Shown here piece by piece: positions 55,000 through 62,566 of a stretch of DNA of 64,000 bases. The notes beneath the pieces were generated by a model, which worked only from the letters and a program-made list of their open reading frames with translations, searched no databases and was not told the DNA's origin. The DNA lies in NCBI RefSeq assembly GCF_004364325.1, contig NZ_SOCP01000001.1, positions 310,001 to 374,000 on the forward strand, read 5' to 3'. The stretch is from Actinophytocola oryzae (GTDB lineage Bacteria > Actinomycetota > Actinomycetes > Mycobacteriales > Pseudonocardiaceae). Numbering within the stretch: the first letter of the stretch is position 1; the number at the start of each line of letters is the position of its first letter. A program made the translations under genes and the position numbers.

Positions 55000-56108
55000 C
55001 CGTTCGCGCACGCGGTGCCGTTGACCGTGAAGGTCGTCGGCGACGCGTTGTTGCCGGAGTAGGTGCCCTGGAAGCCGAAGCTCTGGCTGCCGTTCGGTGG
55101 GATCGACCCGTTGTGCCCGGCGTTGCTCGCGGTGACCGCGTTCCCGTTCTGGGTGACGGACGCGTTCCACCCGCTCGTGATCTGCTGGTTGCCGGGGAAC
55201 GTCCAGCTCAGCGTCCAGCCGTTGAGGGCCGTGGAACTGGTGTTGGTGACGGTCACGTTGGCGGTGAAGCCTCCTCCCCAGGTGGTCGGAGCGTAGGTGA
55301 CCCGGCAGCCGCCGCCGGCGGGCGGCGGGTCGTCCGGCGGCGGTGTCGTACCGCCCGAGGTGACGGAGAACGAGTTCACCGCGAGGCCCGCGCCGCCGAT
55401 CCACGGCTCGAACCCGGCCTGGATGCTCGTCAGGTACCAGGCGCGCTGGGCGTAGCCGCGGCTGATGGCGTCGGTGAGGAAGTCGTTGACCGCGTAGCTC
55501 AGCGACGAGGTGCCCGAGGTGCGGACGTAGGAGATGACGTTCCAGCCGATGTTGCCGTACCAGACGTCCCAGGTGCCGCCCGCCAGGCTGACCGAGGCGA
55601 TCCGCGAGCCGACCGGCTGGATCGAGCCCTGGTGGTTGAGCCAGACCATGATCTCGGCGCCGGTGTTCTGCCCGTCGGTGCGCGGGGTCGGGTCGAACCA
55701 GATGTCGTAGGCGGCGTCCCAGGTGCCCGAGGACGGGTAGGTCATGGACACGCTGGTGCGCAGGCCCGCGAACGTGCTGGTGTCGGCCCGCAGGGGGAGC
55801 CCGCTGCCGCTGGTGCAGTTCGCGTAGTGGCACCCGAAGTAGACCGACGGGTACGACGCCGGTGCGCCGTTGGTCGGCTTGTTGTGGTTGGCCTGCGTGA
55901 CCGTGAACCCGGTGGTGGTCACGTCGATGCACTGCGCGGTGTCCGCGCCCCACAGGTTGTTCTGGACGTTGTACCGCCCGTTCTGGATGGGAACGGTGGC
56001 GTACTTCTGACACGTCACGGCGGCCTGGGCGGCCGGCGGCGCGAGGCCGGCTGACAGGCCGCCGGCAAGCACACAGACTACGATCAATGCCCGGACGAGA
56101 CGCCTCAT
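54996..56108 (-). CDS. Secreted GH12 endoglucanase with CBM2
   Basis: A 370-aa precursor. A signal peptide (ALIVVCVLAGGLSAGLAPPA) leads to a GH12 jelly-roll domain (YNVQNNLWGADTAQCIDV, DAAYDIWFDPTPRTDGQNTG and GAEIMVWLNHQGSIQPVG, with the nucleophile Glu in AEIMVW). A PPPDDPPPAG linker and a CBM2 follow. It cuts internal beta-1,4-glucan bonds outside the cell. A perfect CebR-type box lies 38 bases before the ATG, so cello-oligosaccharides should induce it. The CBM2 is about 70 percent identical to that of the next gene. Confidence 0.93.
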   Translation of the reverse strand: MRRLVRALIVVCVLAGGLSAGLAPPAAQAAVTCQKYATVPIQNGRYNVQNNLWGADTAQCIDVTTTGFTVTQANHNKPTNGAPASYPSVYFGCHYANCTSGSGLPLRADTSTFAGLRTSVSMTYPSSGTWDAAYDIWFDPTPRTDGQNTGAEIMVWLNHQGSIQPVGSRIASVSLAGGTWDVWYGNIGWNVISYVRTSGTSSLSYAVNDFLTDAISRGYAQRAWYLTSIQAGFEPWIGGAGLAVNSFSVTSGGTTPPPDDPPPAGGGCRVTYAPTTWGGGFTANVTVTNTSSTALNGWTLSWTFPGNQQITSGWNASVTQNGNAVTASNAGHNGSIPPNGSQSFGFQGTYSGNNASPTTFTVNGTACANG

Positions 56109-56145
56109 CGCAACTCCTCGTTGACCGCGGTGGGCTGATTCCATT

Positions 56146-56159
56146 TGGGAGCGCTCCCA
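56146..56159. promoter_or_regulatory. CebR-type operator
   Basis: TGGGAGCGCTCCCA is a perfect 14-bp palindrome identical to the CebR consensus known from Streptomyces cellulase genes. It lies 38 bases upstream of the GH12 start. The repressor gene is not in the window. Confidence 0.88.
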
Positions 56160-56293
56160 GACTGGATTGCCTTCATCGTCACCCATGGGTCACGGAATGG
56201 CAATACCGGACATGCCCCGCAAGTTTCGCCCGGTGGTACGTGCCAGGGCGCGACCGGCCCCCCGAGGGCCGGCCGCGCCGATGGGGAGGGGCC

Positions 56294-57239
56294 TCAGCCC
56301 GTGGCGCAGGAGACCGACGGCCACGTCGTGTTGCCGTTGGTCCTGATCGTGACGCCGAAGTCGTTGCCGCCGCCGTTGGGGGTCCCGACCATCTGCTGCG
56401 CCGTCGGCCAGGTGGCGTTGACGTTCCACGTCGAGATGATCGTCGCGGGGGACGGCACGTTCATCGTCACGGTCCACGTGCTCGAGCCGGAGACCGCGAC
56501 GTTCAGGTTGTAGCGGTCGCTCCACTGCTGGCCGGCGGACAGGGTCGCGGTGCAGGCACCGCCGCCGCCCCCGCCGCCCCCGCCACCGGTGCCGAGGGTG
56601 ATGTTCGAGCTGCCGCTGCTCTGGTAGCCCTCGGTCGCGAGGATCATGTAGTCGAAGCTGCCGAGGCTCATCCCGTTGCGGGACCACGCGTCGAAGTGGT
56701 TGCCGGTCGTGATGGTGCCACCGGTTTTCTTCGACTGCCGCACGCTCCAGTACTGGTTGAACGTGCGGTTGCCGTCGATCGACGGGGCGTTGTAGCGGGT
56801 GGTCTGGTAGATGTCGTACGTGCCGCCGTCGCTCGTGACCGTGCCCTTGTACGTGCCGGTCGGGCGGTAGGTGCCCCAGTTGTCGACCACGTAGTACTCG
56901 ACGAGCGGGTTCCTCGTCCACCCGTACAGCGCCAGGTACGCGTTGCCCGACGGGTTGAAGCTGCCCGAGTACGCCACACTGCGGCGACCGCCGGTGGCCC
57001 AGCCCTTACCGGCCACGAAATTTCCGGTTCCGCCACGAGGTGCTGTAGTTGCCGCCCGAGCCGAGCTCCATCGAGACCGTGCCCTGGCTGTCGGTCCAGA
57101 AGGAATAGAAGTACCCGTTGTTCGTGCCGGTCCCGTTCGTGTTTATCGCGGCGGCGACACCGGGCACGACCATGGTCAGCAGGACCGCGCCCGCTGCCGC
57201 CAGTAACAGCCGCAGACGTCTCCTGGGTCGGGGTTCCAT
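56294..57239 (-). pseudogene. GH11 xylanase with C-terminal CBM, broken by a two-base frameshift
   Basis: The first frame (57239 down) encodes a signal peptide and the start of a GH11 domain ([32 protein letters not shown]), then reaches a stop near 57006. The rest continues in another frame as [35 protein letters not shown] (nucleophile Glu), [12 protein letters not shown] (acid/base Glu), a long glycine linker and a CBM2-like domain. At 57026/57027 the family pattern [14 protein letters not shown] needs two more bases (AAC-ACC-GGA read as AACCGGA). Everything else is intact, so this is a recent mutation or a sequencing error. Confidence 0.85.
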
Positions 57240-57388
57240 GTGCGTGCTTCCTCCTCGTCGAGGCCGGCTGACGCCGGGCAGCGTGAATACGACCCGATGG
57301 CGCGTGAAAGCGCGGATTGGGCGGCCGGGTGGTCCACCGACCGGAGATGGCGAAAGTATGAGTTCGCCGAAGTCGCACTGTCAACGAT

Positions 57389-57466
57389 TTTCGGTGATGT
57401 TTCGGAACAGAATCCTGGTCAATGGATTCCGTCACCGAAACATTGGCCGATTACCGATAATTTCGG
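57389..57466. promoter_or_regulatory. Array of TTTCGG boxes between xylanase and pullulanase
   Basis: TTTCGG occurs at 57389 and 57400 (11 bases apart, one helical turn), inverted as CCGAAA at 57435, and again at 57461. Within this, ATGTTTCGG (57397-57405) and CCGAAACAT (57435-57443) form a perfect nine-base inverted repeat. The DNA here is far more AT-rich than its surroundings. It is the likely control region of the xylanase gene, and perhaps of the pullulanase gene too. Confidence 0.5.
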
Positions 57467-57567
57467 CACCTTTCGCGGAGTGCCGGTGCCGGAGAGGGCA
57501 GGTCGGCGACGACGGACCGGCGGAGACACCCGGGTCGCGGCAGGTGGTACCAATGGCGCCGATCGCC

Positions 57568-57587
57568 TGATTGACGCGCGTCGATCA
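57568..57587. promoter_or_regulatory. 20-bp near-perfect palindrome before the pullulanase
   Basis: TGATTGACGCGCGTCGATCA has the perfect core GACGCGCGTC and only one mismatched pair. It ends 18 bases before the start codon, where it would overlap the promoter or transcript start. A LacI-family maltose/maltodextrin repressor is a reasonable binder. Confidence 0.55.
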
Positions 57588-57604
57588 ACGGGCAGAGTGT
57601 GTGC

Positions 57605-60600
57605 GTGACGAGGAAACGCCGAGGTCTGCTCGCCATCGCGACGATGGTCATCACGGTCGGTCTGGTGCCGGTCCCGCCCGCCTCCGCGGCGCCGGACACG
57701 GTCTACGTGCCCGGCTCGCACAACAGCGCGATGGGTTGTCCCGGCGACTGGCAGCCGGACTGCCCGCAGGCGGGGCTGACCCTCGACCCCGCGGACGGCG
57801 TCTGGAAGGGCGCCTACCAGCTGCCTGCCGGTACCTACCAGTACAAGGCCGCGATCAACGGCACGTGGGACGAGAACTACGGCGCGGGTGGCGTGCCGGG
57901 TGGCGCCGACATCACCTACCAGACCGCGGGCGGATCGGTCTCTTTCTACTACTCGCCGGACACGCACTGGGTCACGAACGACGCCGAGGGGCCGATCGTC
58001 ACCGCGGCGGGCAGCTTCCAGAGCGAGCTGGGCTGTCCCGGGGACTGGGCGCCGGACTGCATGCGGTCCTGGCTGCAGGACCCGGACGGCGACGGCGTCC
58101 ACACGTTCTCGACCACCGCGATCCCGGCGGGGCAGTACGAGGTCAAGGCCGCGCACGGGCTGTCGTGGGCGGAGAACTACGGGGTCGGCGGGGCACGCGA
58201 CGGCGCGAACATCGCGTTCACCGTGACCGCCGACGGCGACCGGACGTCGTTCTCCTACGACCAGGTCACCCACCTGCTGACGATCTCCGCCGGCATCGCG
58301 CCGCCTGACCTGCGGTCCGCGCGTGCCCAGTGGCTGCGCCGCGACGTGGTGGCCTACGACGTGCCGTCCGGCGCCGAGACGTTCCGGCTCTACCACGCGC
58401 CGGACGGCGGTCTGGCGGCCACGGGGGAGGGCGTCTCCGGCGGCGAGTACGTGTCGCTCACCGCAGGCACGCTGCCCGCGGACCTGGCCGCCCAGTACCC
58501 GCACCTCGCGGGCTACGAGGCGTTGCGGGTCCCGGCCGTGGCCGCCGGTGACCTGCTCACCGGCCAGCTCGTCGTCGCCGCCTACGACGCGAACGGCCGC
58601 CTGGTCGACGCGACGGGCGTGCAGCTCCCCGGCGTGCTGGACGACCTCTACGCGGGCGCGGCGGGCGAGCGGCTCGGGCCGGGGTGGGAACACGGCAGGC
58701 CGTCGCTGGCACTGTGGGCGCCGACGGCCCGCCGCGTCGACCTGCTGCTCGACCCGGCGGGTCCCGCGAGAGAGCGGTCGGTCGCGATGTGGCGTGACGC
58801 CAACGGTGTCTGGCACGTCCGGGGCGACAAGAGCTGGCGCGACGCCAGGTACGCGTTCGCGGTCACCGTGTACGTGCCCTCACTCGACGACGTGGTGACC
58901 AACGTGGTCACCGACCCGTACTCGCTCGGCCTGAACACGGACTCGGTGCGGTCGGTGCTCGTCGACCTCGACGACCCGGCCTTGGCGCCCGCCGGCTGGG
59001 ACCACCTGCGCAAGCCGACGCTCGCCCAGCCGGAGGACTCGACGATCTACGAGCTGCACGTGCGGGACTTCTCGATCGGCGACCGGACCGTGCCGGCCGC
59101 GCACCGCGGCACGTACCTCGCGTTCACCGACCGGGGCAGTGCGGGCATGCGGCAGCTGCGCGACCTCGCCGACGCCGGGCTCAACACCGTGCACCTGTTG
59201 CCCACCAACGACATCGCGAGCATCGAGGAACGCAGGTCCGCGCAGCGGACGCCGGCCTGCGACCTGACGTCGTACGGCCCGGCCGCGCAGGACCAGCAGG
59301 CGTGCGTCGAGCCGGTCCGCGACTCCGACGGCTTCAACTGGGGCTACGACCCGCTGCACTACACGACACCGGAAGGCTCCTACAGCACGAACCCGGACGG
59401 TACGGCAAGGACGCGTGAGTTCCGGCAGATGGTCGGTGCCCTGAACGACACCGGCCTGCGGGTGGTGATGGACGTCGTGTACAACCACACCCCGGCCGCC
59501 GGCCAGGACGAGAACTCCATCCTGGACCGGATCGTCCCGGGCTACTACCACCGGCTGTCCGCCACCGGCGCCGTGGAGACCTCGACCTGCTGCGCGAACA
59601 CCGCCACCGAGCACCGCATGATGGGCAAGCTCATGGTCGACTCGGTCGTCACCTGGGCGCGCGAGTACAAAGTGGACGGCTTCCGGTTCGACCTGATGGG
59701 TCACCACAGCAGGGCGAACATCCTCGCCGTGCGTGCCGCCCTCGACCGGCTGACGCCCGCGAAGGACGGCGTCGACGGCAGGAGGATCTACCTCTACGGC
59801 GAGGGCTGGAACTTCGGCGAGGTGGCGAACGACGCGCGGTTCGTGCAGGCCACCCAGCTGAACATGGCGAACACCGGCGTCGGCACGTTCTCCGACCGCC
59901 TGCGGGACGCGACGAGGGGCGGCGGCCCGTTCGACGAGGACCCGCGGATCCAGGGCTTCGCGACCGGCCTGTACACCGACCCGAACGGCGCGGCGGTGAA
60001 CGGCACGCCCGACGAACAGCTGTCGCGCCTGTTGCTGAGCCAGGACCAGATCAAGGTCGGGCTGGCAGGCAACCTCAGGGACTACCGGTTCGTCGACCGC
60101 CAGGGCCAGGTCGTGTCCGGCTCGCAGGTCGACTACAACGGCCAGCCCGCCGGCTACGCGGGTGACCCGAGCGAGACGATCACCTACGTCGACGCGCACG
60201 ACAACGAGACGCTGTTCGACGTGCTGCAGTACAAGCTGCCGGTCGCGACCTCGATGCCGGACCGGGTGCGGATGAACACGGTCGGCCTGGCCACGGTCGC
60301 GCTGGCGCAGGGCCCCGCGTTCTGGCACGCGGGCAGCGACCTGCTGCGGTCGAAGTCGATGGACCGCAACAGCTACAACTCCGGCGACTGGTTCAACCGC
60401 GTCGACTGGACGGGCACGCACACGACGTGGGGCTCGGGCCTGCCGCCACAGGGCGACAACGAGGCCAAGTGGGACTACATGCGCCCGTTGCTGTCCGACC
60501 CGGCACTGGCCCCGCGCCGCTCCGACATCGGCACGGCCCACGACCGGGCGCTGGACCTGCTGCGGATCAGGTTCTCCTCCCCGCTGTTCCGCCTCGGCTC

Positions 60601-60913
60601 GGCTGAGGCGATCCAGCGGCGGGTGAGCTTCCCGACCGGCGGCCCCGCCCAGAGCCCCGGCGTGATCGTCATGGCGCTCGACGACCGGGGCGGGGCCGAT
60701 CTGGACCCGAGGTGGGAGGGCGTCGTGGTGGTGTTCAACGCGTCGGACGAGGCCACCACGCAGTCGGTGCCGTCACTGGCGGGTGCCCGCTACCGCCTGC
60801 ACCCGGTGCAGGCAGGCGGCACGGACCCGGTCGTGCGACGGTCGGGCTACGACGCGCGGTCCGGCACGTTCTCGGTGCCTGCCCGCAGTGTGGCGGTGTT
60901 CGTCACGACCTGA
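57605..60913 (+). CDS. Secreted pullulanase-type GH13 enzyme with two X25 domains
   Basis: A 1102-aa precursor. A signal peptide is followed by two tandem X25/SusE-like modules (each CPGDW.PDC...KAA..G.W.ENYG), an N-terminal beta domain, and a pullulanase GH13 barrel. The pullulanase signature is FNWGYDP (usually YNWGYDP). Catalytic residues are Asp696 (FRFDLMGHH), Glu733 (YGEGWNF) and Asp866 (DAHDNET). It debranches alpha-1,6 links in starch or pullulan outside the cell. GTG at 57605 is chosen over GTG at 57599 for spacing to GGCAGAG. A terminator-like hairpin follows. Confidence 0.92.
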   Translation: MTRKRRGLLAIATMVITVGLVPVPPASAAPDTVYVPGSHNSAMGCPGDWQPDCPQAGLTLDPADGVWKGAYQLPAGTYQYKAAINGTWDENYGAGGVPGGADITYQTAGGSVSFYYSPDTHWVTNDAEGPIVTAAGSFQSELGCPGDWAPDCMRSWLQDPDGDGVHTFSTTAIPAGQYEVKAAHGLSWAENYGVGGARDGANIAFTVTADGDRTSFSYDQVTHLLTISAGIAPPDLRSARAQWLRRDVVAYDVPSGAETFRLYHAPDGGLAATGEGVSGGEYVSLTAGTLPADLAAQYPHLAGYEALRVPAVAAGDLLTGQLVVAAYDANGRLVDATGVQLPGVLDDLYAGAAGERLGPGWEHGRPSLALWAPTARRVDLLLDPAGPARERSVAMWRDANGVWHVRGDKSWRDARYAFAVTVYVPSLDDVVTNVVTDPYSLGLNTDSVRSVLVDLDDPALAPAGWDHLRKPTLAQPEDSTIYELHVRDFSIGDRTVPAAHRGTYLAFTDRGSAGMRQLRDLADAGLNTVHLLPTNDIASIEERRSAQRTPACDLTSYGPAAQDQQACVEPVRDSDGFNWGYDPLHYTTPEGSYSTNPDGTARTREFRQMVGALNDTGLRVVMDVVYNHTPAAGQDENSILDRIVPGYYHRLSATGAVETSTCCANTATEHRMMGKLMVDSVVTWAREYKVDGFRFDLMGHHSRANILAVRAALDRLTPAKDGVDGRRIYLYGEGWNFGEVANDARFVQATQLNMANTGVGTFSDRLRDATRGGGPFDEDPRIQGFATGLYTDPNGAAVNGTPDEQLSRLLLSQDQIKVGLAGNLRDYRFVDRQGQVVSGSQVDYNGQPAGYAGDPSETITYVDAHDNETLFDVLQYKLPVATSMPDRVRMNTVGLATVALAQGPAFWHAGSDLLRSKSMDRNSYNSGDWFNRVDWTGTHTTWGSGLPPQGDNEAKWDYMRPLLSDPALAPRRSDIGTAHDRALDLLRIRFSSPLFRLGSAEAIQRRVSFPTGGPAQSPGVIVMALDDRGGADLDPRWEGVVVVFNASDEATTQSVPSLAGARYRLHPVQAGGTDPVVRRSGYDARSGTFSVPARSVAVFVTT

Positions 60914-60946
60914 CGGCGTTCGGCGGAGCGCCTTGCCGCGAGGAGC

Positions 60947-60981
60947 CGCCCGAAGGGGCCGAAGTCGGTGCCCCTCGGGCG
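60947..60981 (+). terminator. Terminator hairpin after the pullulanase
   Basis: CGCCCGAAGGGG pairs with CCCCTCGGGCG with a single bulged A, around a 12-base loop, 33 bases after the stop codon. It has no U-tract. Confidence 0.6.
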
Positions 60982-61102
60982 GGCATCCCGTGCGACCACC
61001 GACGTTGACCTGACACGATCCAGCCGCGCGGCGCGGACCCCGGCGGCACCCCGGCGAACGATCTCGTTATGCGCGACCGGGGTCCGGCCGATTACAGCGA
61101 TC

Positions 61103-62518
61103 GTGACGACTACAGACACCTTGACGGAAGGCCGACTCGTCCTCGGCGCGCCCGACGACCCGAGTGAGCACGAGGCCCACCACGCGGCACACCGCGTGGT
61201 GGTCGGCGGCGCTGCCCGTGTCCTCCCCGTCGAACGCGAAGTCCGGGGGACGGAGTTCGTCGATCCGGACGTGCAGCGGCGGATCGCCATGGCGTGCAGG
61301 CACGGCAGCAGGCTGTCCGACGTGGACCGGGTGCCGCTGGAGCGGGCGTTCGGCGCCGACCTCGGCGCGGTCCGGCTGCACACCGGCGCCGAGTCGAGCG
61401 ACCTGTGCCGAGCGTTGGACGCGCACGCCTTCACCGTGGGCGACCACGTCTTCCTCGGCGACGACTACCGGCCCGGCACCGAGGAGGCACGCGAGCTGCT
61501 CGCCCACGAGCTGGCGCACGTGCTGCAGCGGGAGACCGGCGTGGTGCGCCGCGTGGTGTATCGCATGGGAGTGGGCCAGCGGGTCGTCGAGATGACCGAG
61601 GAGCAGGTGCTCGAAAGGGTCAGCGGCTACGAGGACGGTGAGCTGTACACGGCCGCAACCGGGGTGTCCCTCGACCTCGTCGGCTGGATCTCGCACTTCG
61701 TGACCGGCGAGCGACGGTGGCCGCTCTCGGACGTCTACGCCGAGATCCGGCGGCTGGTCGACGACGCCCAGTTCCAGGAGGACATGCCGATGGGCATCTC
61801 CGGCGTGCGCCTCCAGTACAAGGAACACGGCGCGGAGGGCACCGACCAGTCGTTCGCCGCCGTGGAGTCGGGCGACGGGCAGAGCCTGGACGTGCATCCC
61901 GCCAGGATCATCTTCCGGGCGTCGGTCGCCGCCAAGCTCGGGGTGGACGACGGCGGTGAGAGCCAGGTCGGCAAGTGGACACTGGGCCTGGTGCAGACGG
62001 TGCTGTCCTCGGACCGGTCGCTGCGCTTCGGGCGGCCGGACGGTTCGGCCAGGACGGTGACGATGACGCTCGCGTCCGCGCACAACGACCGGCGCGAGGA
62101 CGACGAGGTCCCGTGGTACGACAAGCTGCAGTCCAGGTACGCGCTCGACGCGGACTACCAGGTGGCCGACGTGCTCCTGGACGACCAACCCGGCTTCAGG
62201 GTGACCAAGCACGCGGCGGAGGTCCTCGACGAGATGTCGGGTACCGACGTGTTCCGCACGTGGCTGATCCTGCGCGGCGACTCCGACGCGTCGATCGCGT
62301 GGCTGTACTACTGGGACTGGCAGATCGACTACTCGGTCGACGGCGGCACGGTGAGCCTCACCGATGAGGGCTGGTACCCGGACGGCTCCGGCGCCGTGCT
62401 CGACGGGCCGAGGGCCAGCCAGTCGATCGTGCCCGTGTTCACCGACATCCCCGCCCCGTCAGGAGAACAGCAGCCCGACGACAGCTGGTGCCCGTCCTGC
62501 ACCTGCGTGATCGTCTGA
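61103..62518 (+). CDS. eCIS-core (DUF4157) protein with Ras-like C-terminal cysteine tail
   Basis: The 471-aa protein has an N-terminal DUF4157/eCIS-core domain: SDVDRVPLERAFGADLGAVR, AFTVGDHVFLGDD, and the zinc-protease-like HELAH at residues 135-139 (LLAHELAHVLQ). The C-terminal ~320 residues match nothing I know and should be the cargo part. The chain ends DDSWCPSCTCVIV. That tail keeps the cysteine spacing of the H-Ras end (CMSCKCVLS) and finishes in a CaaX-type box. DUF4157 marks effectors loaded into extracellular contractile injection systems. No sheath or tube genes are in the window. GTG at 61103 lacks a clear ribosome site and may be leaderless. Confidence 0.75.
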   Translation: MTTTDTLTEGRLVLGAPDDPSEHEAHHAAHRVVVGGAARVLPVEREVRGTEFVDPDVQRRIAMACRHGSRLSDVDRVPLERAFGADLGAVRLHTGAESSDLCRALDAHAFTVGDHVFLGDDYRPGTEEARELLAHELAHVLQRETGVVRRVVYRMGVGQRVVEMTEEQVLERVSGYEDGELYTAATGVSLDLVGWISHFVTGERRWPLSDVYAEIRRLVDDAQFQEDMPMGISGVRLQYKEHGAEGTDQSFAAVESGDGQSLDVHPARIIFRASVAAKLGVDDGGESQVGKWTLGLVQTVLSSDRSLRFGRPDGSARTVTMTLASAHNDRREDDEVPWYDKLQSRYALDADYQVADVLLDDQPGFRVTKHAAEVLDEMSGTDVFRTWLILRGDSDASIAWLYYWDWQIDYSVDGGTVSLTDEGWYPDGSGAVLDGPRASQSIVPVFTDIPAPSGEQQPDDSWCPSCTCVIV

Positions 62519-62526
62519 GCTGACGT

Positions 62527-62559
62527 GTCGCGGCTGCCGCGAACCGCGGCAGCCGCGAC
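62527..62559. terminator. Two-way terminator between eCIS-core gene and lactate permease
   Basis: GTCGCGGCTGCCGC pairs perfectly with GCGGCAGCCGCGAC around a five-base loop. It sits in the 48-base gap between two convergent stop codons and should terminate both transcripts. Confidence 0.8.
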
Positions 62560-62566
62560 GCGACCG

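Noticed and set aside
56562..56597. Microsatellite or CRISPR-like repeat
   Set aside because: The CCGCC repeats simply encode the glycine linker of the xylanase.
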